From contig CAJTSO010000027.1 of assembly GCA_910579115.1 (NCBI GenBank), positions 937-23,060 of the forward strand: a stretch of 22,124 bases of DNA, given 5' to 3'. Source of the stretch: an uncultured Selenomonadaceae bacterium (GTDB taxonomy: Bacteria; Bacillota; Negativicutes; Selenomonadales; Selenomonadaceae). How positions within the stretch are numbered: position 1 is the first letter of the stretch; each line of letters begins with the position of its first letter. The notes under the pieces were generated by a model, which was not told the origin of the DNA, made no database searches, and saw only the letters and a list, made by a program, of their open reading frames with translations. The position numbers were made by a program, and so were the translations under genes. This document shows, piece by piece, positions 15,850-22,124 of the stretch.

Positions 15850-15880
15850 AGCCCCGGTCTTGTATCGGGGCTGTTTTTTA
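15850..15880 (+). terminator. Rho-independent terminator after tRNA-Glu
   Basis: Stem AGCCCCG/CGGGGCT with a nine-base loop is followed by GTTTTTT, 12 bases past the tRNA CCA. Confidence 0.93.
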
Positions 15881-15929
15881 TTGCCGAATAATTTAGGGCT
15901 AATGTCCCAGAGACTATAATTATATTTAA

Positions 15930-15958
15930 TTGACAGGTATTACGGGCTAATTTATAAT
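15930..15958 (+). promoter_or_regulatory. Perfect consensus sigma-A promoter for the guanylate-kinase-like gene
   Basis: TTGACA (15930-15935) and TATAAT (15953-15958) match the consensus exactly with the optimal 17-base spacer. Transcription would begin near 15965, about 36 bases before the GTG start. Such perfect boxes usually mean strong expression unless a repressor acts. No clear operator palindrome overlaps it. Confidence 0.88.
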
Positions 15959-16000
15959 GAGGGTGAGATTAACGATTAAAAAAGGAGGGGACGATGCACC

Positions 16001-16591
16001 GTGGAAAACAAGGTATATGCTTTGGTAGGCCCCCACGCTTCCGGCAAGGGACGCTTTGCGAGGGAGCTGCAAAACATCGGGCTTCATTACATCCCCTTTT
16101 ACACCACCGGATTCGTCAAACAGGAATCTGAGACTCCCGGGCAGACTCCTATTGCCCTGCCCATTGAGAAGATCGAATTTTTCAAGACGGATTTCATCGT
16201 CAAGGATACCTATAAGGGAAACTACATAGGCATCAAAAAGAGCGATATTCTGGAGGCCGTGAGCAGCCACAGGGCCAGTATCGTGATTCTGACTCCTGCG
16301 GAAATAAAGCAGCTTACAACCGTCCTGCGGAGCACCTTGGAGACGGTTTACCTGATGAGCGACTATGTGGCCATCGTGGAACGGATGCTCATGATGGGCT
16401 GCAATAATGACGAAATCAAGTACCATTTGGAGTATGCGGAAAACAATCACGAGTTTGATTTGTGGAAGACTGCCCGCCACGTGATAAAGAATACCGGTGA
16501 TCCGGCTGATGTAATGCGCCAGCTGATGGCGATTATCGGACTTACCGTCCCTGCCTCCCCTCAGCAGGTTAAGGAGCTCCTGGGTAAATAA
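16001..16591 (+). CDS. Divergent guanylate-kinase-like P-loop protein
   Basis: 196 residues, starting at GTG 16001 with AAAGGAGGGG ten bases upstream. The nearby ATG at 15994 is in another frame. The Walker A loop is GPHASGKG (residues 10-17). The size and strand order follow guanylate kinase: a central FIVKDTYKGNYIGIKKSDI resembles the YGNYYGTPRSAV region, VILTPAE resembles the lid-side PPS segment, and a C-terminal helix closes the fold. The usual GMP-binding RxGExxGxDYxF stretch is not recognisable; that region reads VKQESETPGQTPIALPIEK. It may therefore use another substrate or act as a regulator rather than as the housekeeping Gmk. It forms a single-gene transcript with a perfect promoter and a strong terminator. 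Confidence 0.72.
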   Translation: MENKVYALVGPHASGKGRFARELQNIGLHYIPFYTTGFVKQESETPGQTPIALPIEKIEFFKTDFIVKDTYKGNYIGIKKSDILEAVSSHRASIVILTPAEIKQLTTVLRSTLETVYLMSDYVAIVERMLMMGCNNDEIKYHLEYAENNHEFDLWKTARHVIKNTGDPADVMRQLMAIIGLTVPASPQQVKELLGK

Positions 16592-16601
16592 AAGATAAAA
16601 T

Positions 16602-16639
16602 CGGATTTTTTCGGTTCAGCCGAAGAGGTCCGGTTTTTT
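16602..16639 (+). terminator. Rho-independent terminator after the guanylate-kinase-like gene
   Basis: A 13-base-pair stem (16602-16614 with 16620-16632, including G-U pairs) and a TTCAG loop are followed by GTTTTTTA. It lies 11 bases past the stop codon. Confidence 0.85.
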
Positions 16640-16664
16640 ATTTTCAATTTCCGGAGAGGAGGAA

Positions 16665-16686
16665 GCCTGACGGCTTTTTGTCAGGC
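16665..16686. other. Short inverted repeat upstream of the TPR operon
   Basis: GCCTGAC (16665-16671) and GTCAGGC (16680-16686) form a perfect seven-base stem around GGCTTTTT. It lies 53 bases before the -35 box of the TPR-gene promoter. It could be an operator or a spare terminator-like hairpin; there is no terminal T run. Confidence 0.35.
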
Positions 16687-16738
16687 GCTTGCCTTTACAA
16701 GGGCTTTGATTGGTCCCGGCCAGCGGGGAGAATTTGCC

Positions 16739-16768
16739 TTGCAATTTTCTGAAAGACTGCATTATAAT
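16739..16768 (+). promoter_or_regulatory. Sigma-A promoter for the TPR/glycosylation operon
   Basis: TTGCAA (16739-16744) and a perfect TATAAT (16763-16768) are 18 bases apart, giving a leader of about 95 bases before the ATG at 16870. Confidence 0.7.
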
Positions 16769-16869
16769 TAGAGGCGGCAGGCAACGGGAGCCGGAACGGG
16801 TTCCCCGCCATCGGATCCGCAAAATCATTCATATCAAAATTATTCATCTCAATGAACGGAGGAATAAAT

Positions 16870-18096
16870 ATGTCCAGCACCGCAAAAAAAATCCTGCGCC
16901 AGCAGGCAAAGAAACAGGCCGGTCAGCGAGCCGCCAGCGCCGCCGCCCGCCGGGAGGAGGTCACCCGCCTAATTGATGGGGGCAAGTACGCCGATGCCGT
17001 AGACCTTATCGCCGAGCTGGTGTCCGACAAGATAGTGGACGCTGATCTCTGCTGCCAGCTTGCCACCTGCTACTTTATGACCGGTGACTTTGACCGGGCC
17101 GGCAAGTGGATTGAAAACACCTTCTACTATAACCCGGGACATCTTGGCTCCCGGATGCTCCTGGGCCGCCTCTGCCTCATGGAGAATAAAATCGAGGATG
17201 CCTTCAAAATCTTTGAGTACATTCTCCGGAATTACAGCGGCGTCCTTACGGAGGACGACCGGATAACCATCGAGGATTCCCTCTTTGCCTATTACCGCCT
17301 GGAGGAAGACAACATCCGGAAAAATTATCCCCTGCTGGCTAAATTTATGGATATTCCCCCGGCGGAGGAACCGGATGAAGGGGACGCTGCCTCCCAGAAC
17401 GGGCCGGACGGGCAGGAGGAAGCTCCGGCCCCTGAGGAGTCAAAGCCGAAAATCACCGTCATGAGCCTGGACGATATTAAGAAAAACATCACCACCGCCG
17501 TCACGGGCAGCGCCAAGGTCATTAAGGACAGCCTCAGCGATGCCGTCGCCCTGGGCAGGGAGACCGTTCAGGAAAAGGCCGGGGAAGTCAGGGAATCCGT
17601 TCGGGAAAAGGCTGGGGAAGTCAGGGACTCTGTCCGGGAAAAAGTCGCGGAGGTCAGGGAACAGATCGGCTCCATCGACAGCGGTTCCATCAAAGATACC
17701 CTGGACAGCCTGAAGGAAAGGATCAATTCCGCCGCCAAGGCCGGTGAGGAGGAGGCTCCGAGGGCAGGCGCCGTCTCCGCTTTTGAAGCTTCAGAGGCGG
17801 CGGAATACGCCCCGGACGAAGAAACCCCGGAAACTATCACCGGCCGGAGCATTGCCCTGACCGCCAAGCTCCGCCTCCTGAATTTCTTTGCCGGAGCCCA
17901 CTATGTGGACGGTAACATCGCCAAAGCCCTTGATTTCCTCACCGCCGCCCTGGCCATTGATGAAAATGATGAAGCCACCATCAAAAACCTGGCCGTGGTA
18001 AAGGCTGCCAAGGGCGACCGGGACGGAGCGCTCCAGCTGGCGGCCCAGCTGCCCGCCGCCGACCTGGCCCTCCTTTATGTAATCAATCACCAGTGA
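16870..18096 (+). CDS. TPR protein with 11-residue amphipathic repeats
   Basis: 408 residues from ATG 16870, which has GGAGGA seven bases upstream; an in-frame ATG at 16852 overlaps that site and is less likely. The N-terminus is basic and helical (KKILRQQAKKQAGQRAAS). Residues about 28-150 form TPR-like helix pairs, including GDFDRAGKWIENTFYYNP and NKIEDAFKIFEYIL. An acidic Pro/Glu linker follows (about 165-195). Next is an amphipathic helical region (about 200-300) with three tandem 11-residue units, EKAGEVRESVR, EKAGEVRDSVR and EKVAEVREQIG, like apolipoprotein or LEA-type repeats. A final TPR-like pair (about 330-395) closes the protein. There is no signal peptide or membrane helix. It probably scaffolds or binds partners of the glycosyltransferase-like genes downstream (inference from position). 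Confidence 0.72.
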   Translation: MSSTAKKILRQQAKKQAGQRAASAAARREEVTRLIDGGKYADAVDLIAELVSDKIVDADLCCQLATCYFMTGDFDRAGKWIENTFYYNPGHLGSRMLLGRLCLMENKIEDAFKIFEYILRNYSGVLTEDDRITIEDSLFAYYRLEEDNIRKNYPLLAKFMDIPPAEEPDEGDAASQNGPDGQEEAPAPEESKPKITVMSLDDIKKNITTAVTGSAKVIKDSLSDAVALGRETVQEKAGEVRESVREKAGEVRDSVREKVAEVREQIGSIDSGSIKDTLDSLKERINSAAKAGEEEAPRAGAVSAFEASEAAEYAPDEETPETITGRSIALTAKLRLLNFFAGAHYVDGNIAKALDFLTAALAIDENDEATIKNLAVVKAAKGDRDGALQLAAQLPAADLALLYVINHQ

Positions 18097-18136
18097 TGGG
18101 TTTCCTTCTCGTTTTAACAGTCAGGAGGTATCGCCA

Positions 18137-20371
18137 ATGCCGCTTATGACCCGCGCCGCCTGGGAGGCTTTGGCGGCGGCGGAGAGGGCCTGCCGGGAAG
18201 GCCGTTCCCATGATGCCTGGGACGCTTTGGGACGGCTGTCCGTCCTTGACCCGGCAAACCTTCGGGCCCGGTACATCACCGCCCGACTCTCATTGACGGA
18301 AGGGGCTTTCAGCCGGGCCGCCGACCTGATAGAGGATTATCTTTCTCTGGCGGTCAATGACCCGGACACCTCCCGGGAGGATATCCGGGCCGCCCGGCTC
18401 ATGGCGGGGCTGCTGTTTTCCCGGGCCGGTGACAGGGCTGCTGCCGCCCGGGAGATCACTGCCTGTCTGCCCCTCTGTAACGAAGGGGATAAGCTGTCTC
18501 TCAGCGGCGTTCTCGCCGCCATAGCCGCCCCGGAGAGAAATCCCCGGGAATACCGCCGGGCTTCGGCGGTATTTCGCTATCAGGCGGAGAGAGTCACTCC
18601 CTACCGCCGCTACCGGGGAACCGCCGGGCCTCCTTACCGGGTGGCTTATTTATCGGAGGACTTCTTCGCCCCCGATGCCATAGACCTGACCAGAACCCTT
18701 ACCGGCCACGACAGGATGAAAGTCGTACCCTCCTTTTACCGCTACGCTCCCTGCCATCACCGGTCGCTTTTGGCGGGACACGAGGCTCCCGGGGATTTGC
18801 CGGTGGACGTTACCGACCTTTCCGGCTACAGCCCCCAGGAAGCCGCCGGAATCATCCATGAGGCCGGGCCGGATATGCTGGTGACACTCACCGGGTTCCG
18901 CTCTCTCGGGGCCTCCCCCCTGGCCATTCTCGCTTATCGCCCGGCCAGGATCCAGCTTGCGTGGCCTGCTCCTCTCCTGCTCCGGTCAGCCGGGCTTAAC
19001 TGTCTCGACTATATCATCGGCGACCAGCTCCTTTTTGGGGAGTACGAGCCAGCCGGGACGGAGGAGCTGCCCCCGGAGAAGGAGCCGGAGCAAAATACAA
19101 ATACTCGCCGCGGGTACAATGCCGCCCTCAGTCAGGCCGCCTCCGCCGCCGATAGCCGCAGCGCCGGGGAGGCCCGCAACAGGATCCACCTGGCCTACAG
19201 TCTCAGCGATATGCGCTCCATGACGGATATAATCGAGCTGGACGAGGCTCACGCGGCAGAAACGGCGGCGGAAACTTACTCCCGCCTCTCCAGGGAGGAG
19301 CACTACCGGCTGCGGGATTCCCTGCAAAAATTATCCTCCGGTCTTTCCGGAGGGCTGGAAAGGCTGGGAAATTTTTCCCAAAATATCGGCAGCGGCTTCA
19401 AAGCCTGCCTTGCGGAAGGGCTGAGCCAGCGGCAGGAACCCGCGGAGCCGGAGGAGCCCCCCAAGGCCCCGGCCGTCACCGTTCCCTTCATAAAGGAGGC
19501 GGAGGACTTCGCTGAAAAGCTGCTGGTTCTTCCCCACAGTCTTTGGGCCGCCCGGTTTTCCCCTTTCCTGCCGCCTCCGGACTTTAAGGATGAGGAACCG
19601 GAAAGCAGCCCCCTCAACCAATCCCTTATCGCCGATCCGGAGTTGGTTTGTCTATCCCTTACGGACTACCGGGCCATCACGAAGGAAACCCTGGAGCTGT
19701 ACCGGAAAATACTGCAGGGTCATCCGGCGGCGAAGCTGGTATTCTGCCATGACTTCGGAGACAAAAACGATGCCATCCGCTTCGTGAAGGAGCCTCTGAC
19801 GGCGGCCGGCCTGCCCCCGGATCAGCTGGAGCTTGTTTTCAGCCGCAGCGGCCCTCTGCCCCTTTTACAGCCCGGGGCCTTTGACCTGCTGCTGGATGAC
19901 GGCTCGGCGTCCTGCGCCTTCACCGCCCGGGGGCTGGCCGCCGGACTGCCGGTGATTACCCTTGAGGACGGTTCCCCGGCGGGCAGCCATCGCTATGACC
20001 GCCGGCTGGGCGGGACAGTCCTGCGTCATGTATCCCTGGCGGAATTTATCGCCAGAGATCAGGAAAGCTATCTCAATCTCTTTGACAGGTTGGCCGGGGA
20101 TCACAAGCGGCGGAAAGACCTGGGGAAAAACCTTCCCCTGGCGGTAAGGGAGTCAGCCCTGGGAGATCCGGCCGTTTTCCTGACGGACCTGGAAGCGGCC
20201 TATGACTTCCTCTGGCAGCGGCAGAGAGACGAAGCTGCCGGGGAAAAACCTTCCGTCATCGCCGACGGCCGGGACCGGCTCCCGGAAATACCGGCAGAGG
20301 AAATTCCCCGGGAAAAAACAACGCTCCTTGCGGGATTGAAGGGGCTTTTCTCCCGAAAGGGCAACTCTTAA
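18137..20371 (+). CDS. Divergent SPINDLY/O-GlcNAc-transferase (GT41)-like protein with large internal insert
   Basis: 744 residues; ATG with AGGAGG eight bases upstream. Residues 1-160 are TPR-like helices. The first GT41 lobe begins YRVAYLSEDF (about 168) and shows EAAGIIHEAGPDMLVTLTGF, AYRPARIQLAWPAP and CLDYIIGDQLLF, matching OGT landmarks. A hydrophilic, helical insert of about 145 residues follows (about 306-452). The second lobe contains LLDDGSASCAFTARGLAAGLPVITL, LAEFIARDQESYLNL and AVRESALGDPAVFLTDLEAAYDFLW, like the OGT end. By my alignment the His and Lys important in human OGT (H498, K842) are replaced by Pro and Arg. Activity is therefore doubtful or altered. The protein is cytoplasmic. 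Protein O-glycosylation, perhaps of flagellin, is the best guess from context. Confidence 0.7.
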   Translation: MPLMTRAAWEALAAAERACREGRSHDAWDALGRLSVLDPANLRARYITARLSLTEGAFSRAADLIEDYLSLAVNDPDTSREDIRAARLMAGLLFSRAGDRAAAAREITACLPLCNEGDKLSLSGVLAAIAAPERNPREYRRASAVFRYQAERVTPYRRYRGTAGPPYRVAYLSEDFFAPDAIDLTRTLTGHDRMKVVPSFYRYAPCHHRSLLAGHEAPGDLPVDVTDLSGYSPQEAAGIIHEAGPDMLVTLTGFRSLGASPLAILAYRPARIQLAWPAPLLLRSAGLNCLDYIIGDQLLFGEYEPAGTEELPPEKEPEQNTNTRRGYNAALSQAASAADSRSAGEARNRIHLAYSLSDMRSMTDIIELDEAHAAETAAETYSRLSREEHYRLRDSLQKLSSGLSGGLERLGNFSQNIGSGFKACLAEGLSQRQEPAEPEEPPKAPAVTVPFIKEAEDFAEKLLVLPHSLWAARFSPFLPPPDFKDEEPESSPLNQSLIADPELVCLSLTDYRAITKETLELYRKILQGHPAAKLVFCHDFGDKNDAIRFVKEPLTAAGLPPDQLELVFSRSGPLPLLQPGAFDLLLDDGSASCAFTARGLAAGLPVITLEDGSPAGSHRYDRRLGGTVLRHVSLAEFIARDQESYLNLFDRLAGDHKRRKDLGKNLPLAVRESALGDPAVFLTDLEAAYDFLWQRQRDEAAGEKPSVIADGRDRLPEIPAEEIPREKTTLLAGLKGLFSRKGNS

Positions 20372-20386
20372 TCAATCTAGTTAGTA

Positions 20387-20520
20387 GGCTCCCCTTTAGG
20401 GGAGGCAAGCCCTCTCCGTCATGTTTGACGACATGACACCTCTCCCAGAGGGAGAGGCAAGAACCCCTTGGCTCTCCCTTTGGGAGAGCTGGCAGTCCGG
20501 AAGGACTGACTGAGAGGGTT
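20387..20520. repeat. Multi-hairpin intergenic repeat (REP/MITE-like)
   Basis: Five consecutive hairpins fill 134 bases: GCTCCCC-TTTA-GGGGAGGC, TCATGT-TTGACG-ACATGA, CCTCTCCC-AGA-GGGAGAGG, GCTCTCCC-TTT-GGGAGAGC and CAGTCC-GGAA-GGACTG. Outer arms CCCTCTC (20410-20416) and GAGAGGG (20512-20518) could close the last four into one cruciform. There is no ORF. This style of repeat is widespread between genes in Firmicutes. Here it separates the GT41-like gene from the next glycosyltransferase gene, and a related piece occurs near 22045. Confidence 0.82.
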
Positions 20521-20554
20521 CGATAAGTTCCCGCCTATTCATTAAGGAGGCACC

Positions 20555-22124
20555 ATGTCCATCGGCGCGCCTGCCTGGCTGCGAAGCTACGATCTTGACC
20601 AGGAATTGCTAAATATTATAGAGAACATCATAAGCGGGGCGCCAAAGGGGCTGCCCCGCCATGTTTATGTCCTCGCCTCCCGGGAATTTGCCGCCAGGCT
20701 CCGGGGACTCTTTGCCCCCGCCGGGGAAGATATTTTCCAGGAGGGAGACTGCTACGATGAATTTTTCATCACCGCCGCCGCCTTTGCCCGCCGTCTTGAA
20801 CAGCTGGCAAAGCGCCTTGCCGCCGCTGAAAAGGAAGGGCAGGCTGAACCGGCCGGGCAGCTTCTTCGCTATGACTATATCATCATTCCCCGGCTGGCGG
20901 AATTCGCCGTGGATGCCGGCGGTCTGCTGGCCCTTTTGAAAAAACGCCTGACTCCGGCGGGCCTGCTCATTACCGCTCAGCTGAATGCCGACTACCGTCC
21001 GATCCTTCAGGAGGCTCAGGAAGGATGGCACCGTTTCTTTGACCGCCACCTTTACGGGCGGCGGGAAATCAGAGATTTGATGTACGCCTCCTTCTACAAG
21101 GATGTCGCTCTGCTTCCGCTGGGGCAGGATCCCGGCTGTCCGGTTGACGGCAAAAACAACCGCTTCTGGCTGGAGCTTTGCCGTCCACATACCCCCATTG
21201 TTCGGGTGCTGAAAACGGAGGAAAAATATCCCGGAGAAAACGGGGCCATTGCCGCCCGGCTCCGCCGGATCGAATATGAGATAGAAAAGGACGGGGATTT
21301 GGACTCGATTGCCGAAATTCCCCTCCGCCGCCTGGCCGTCTTTATCAGCTCGATTATTTTCCCCCGGCACAGAGAAAATTTTCTCCGGCGGATTTCCTCC
21401 GCCCTGACGGAGGCCGCCGCTTGGGAATTAAAAGAGATTTTGGCAGAATTAGAATTAACATGGGAGGAGCGGGAGCCTGAGGATTTTTCGGATTTATTCG
21501 AGCCGGAAGGGGAAGCGGAAATCCCGGCTCCCGTTATTGACGGCCATCCCCATACAATCGCTTTCGTTACCTGCGTAAATGACGAAGCCGTCTACGCCGA
21601 ATGCTGCCACTATCTTAAATCCCTGCCCCTGCCGGCGGGCTGGTCAGCCCAACTTATCCCTGTCAGGGGAGCGGCCTCGATGGCCGCCGGCTATGAACAG
21701 GGGCGGAGACTGGCCAGTCAGGCGGCTATCATCGTCTATCTGCATCAGGATGTTTTAGTGGTAAATAAAAAAATGGTGGAAAATCTCCTGTCTCTGTTCT
21801 CCTGCTCCGACAGAATCGGCCTCGTGGGCCTCATCGGCTGCCGCCGCCTGCCGGAAACGGGCATCTGGTGGGACGGCCGGCGGCTGACCGGGCAGGTGCT
21901 CCACGCCTGCCAGCCGGAAAGCATTGCCCTGGCCGAGCACCACGAGCCCTCCGGCGGAAAATTTTACCAGGGAGTGGAAGCCGTTGACGGCCTGTTCCTG
22001 GCTGCAAGGGGGCCCGCCTTTGTAAAAGCGTCCGCCATCCAAAGCCTACCATTTAGGGGAGGCAGCCGTCAGGCCGGCGGGGTAAACAGGAAAGACGAGT
22101 CGTTGACTCTCCACCCCCCAGGCG
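20555..22124 (+). CDS. Methyltransferase-like / StrF-like glycosyltransferase fusion (3' end outside window, C-terminus probably disrupted)
   Basis: ATG 20555 has AAGGAGG four bases upstream, and the frame is open to the window end (523 codons seen). The N-terminal part resembles the second half of a class I SAM-methyltransferase: LLRYDYIIIPRLAEF, LLALLKKRLTPAGLLITAQLNAD and WHRFFDRHLYGRREIRDLM. No clear SAM-binding glycine loop is visible. From about residue 333 a glycosyltransferase domain of the StrF type follows: FVTCVNDEAVYAECC, IVYLHQDVLVVNK (HQD about 396-398), IGLVGLIGCRRLPETGIWW and VEAVDGLFLAARG. The family normally continues with a PWRE...GWDFYD segment. Here the frame instead runs through repeat-like DNA (from about 22045), so the gene looks truncated. 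It follows the GT41-like gene in the same direction and probably shares its pathway. Confidence 0.72.
   Translation, partial: MSIGAPAWLRSYDLDQELLNIIENIISGAPKGLPRHVYVLASREFAARLRGLFAPAGEDIFQEGDCYDEFFITAAAFARRLEQLAKRLAAAEKEGQAEPAGQLLRYDYIIIPRLAEFAVDAGGLLALLKKRLTPAGLLITAQLNADYRPILQEAQEGWHRFFDRHLYGRREIRDLMYASFYKDVALLPLGQDPGCPVDGKNNRFWLELCRPHTPIVRVLKTEEKYPGENGAIAARLRRIEYEIEKDGDLDSIAEIPLRRLAVFISSIIFPRHRENFLRRISSALTEAAAWELKEILAELELTWEEREPEDFSDLFEPEGEAEIPAPVIDGHPHTIAFVTCVNDEAVYAECCHYLKSLPLPAGWSAQLIPVRGAASMAAGYEQGRRLASQAAIIVYLHQDVLVVNKKMVENLLSLFSCSDRIGLVGLIGCRRLPETGIWWDGRRLTGQVLHACQPESIALAEHHEPSGGKFYQGVEAVDGLFLAARGPAFVKASAIQSLPFRGGSRQAGGVNRKDESLTLHPPG
22045..22083. repeat. Repeat fragment related to the 20387-20520 family, inside the glycosyltransferase frame
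   Basis: CCTACCATTTAGGGGAGGCAG resembles the first hairpin of the upstream repeat (CTCCCCTTTAGGGGAGGCAAG), followed by a GCCGTCAGGCCGGCGG hairpin-like stretch. The left arm carries mismatches. The element's right edge may lie beyond the window. Confidence 0.5.

Noticed and set aside
17570..17670. Possible CRISPR or satellite array
   Set aside because: The 33-base units are directly adjacent with no spacers and translate in frame as 11-residue helical repeats.
20609..21370. 253-codon minus-strand open frame under the last gene
   Set aside because: The + strand frame there encodes methyltransferase-like and StrF-like motifs with a good Shine-Dalgarno site and continues past it.

Overview
The window looks like a chromosomal segment from a GC-rich, motile, anaerobic Firmicute. 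Membership of the Negativicutes is my inference, not proven by any marker here. It rests on the rpsF-ssb-rpsR cluster with Gram-positive style Shine-Dalgarno sites, the large hybrid kinases, a chemoreceptor, and a TPR/OGT-like glycosylation cluster beside it. No phage, plasmid, insertion sequence or CRISPR hallmark was seen. The accessory signal comes from small structured repeats and from a divergent glycosylation gene set.

Layout: (1) 1-525 +, the 3' part of a DeoR-type sugar regulator. (2) 526-8249, a minus-strand signalling operon. It starts with a periplasmic-binding-domain sensor whose kinase core is degenerate (8249-5817). A full hybrid histidine kinase follows with a 4-base overlap; it has a 7TM-like N-terminus, PAS, HisKA, HATPase, a degenerate receiver, two duplicated receivers and an Hpt domain (5820-2041). 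The operon ends with an output-less response regulator carrying one intact receiver (1784-780). The response-regulator gene is bracketed by two copies, in opposite orientation, of a ~120-bp structured repeat whose hairpins show compensatory base changes. (3) 8501-10178 +, a sodium/calcium exchanger-like antiporter and a HAD phosphatase, closed by a strong terminator. (4) 10280-12371 -, a small exported protein and a CLC-type chloride/proton antiporter. (5) 12521-13647 -, rpsR-ssb-rpsF with promoter, structured leader and terminator. (6) 13968-15674 +, a chemoreceptor (MCP). (7) 15763-15837 +, tRNA-Glu(CUC) with its own promoter and terminator. (8) 16001-16591 +, a divergent guanylate-kinase-like protein behind a perfect consensus promoter. 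(9) 16870 to the window end +, three genes: a TPR protein with 11-residue amphipathic repeats, a very divergent SPINDLY/OGT (GT41)-like protein with a large insert, and a methyltransferase-like/StrF-like glycosyltransferase fusion. A multi-hairpin intergenic repeat lies before the last gene, and a related repeat appears to have replaced that gene's C-terminal end.

How it fits together: region 2 reads as a multi-step phosphorelay in which a pseudokinase sensor probably delivers a ligand signal to the hybrid kinase. Its Hpt domain could then phosphorylate the stand-alone receiver. Region 9 looks like a protein- or surface-glycosylation module. The MCP shows that the organism is chemotactic, so flagellar or surface-layer targets are plausible but unproven. 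The two most unusual items are the covarying repeat pair around the response regulator and the GT41-like protein that seems to lack the usual catalytic residues.
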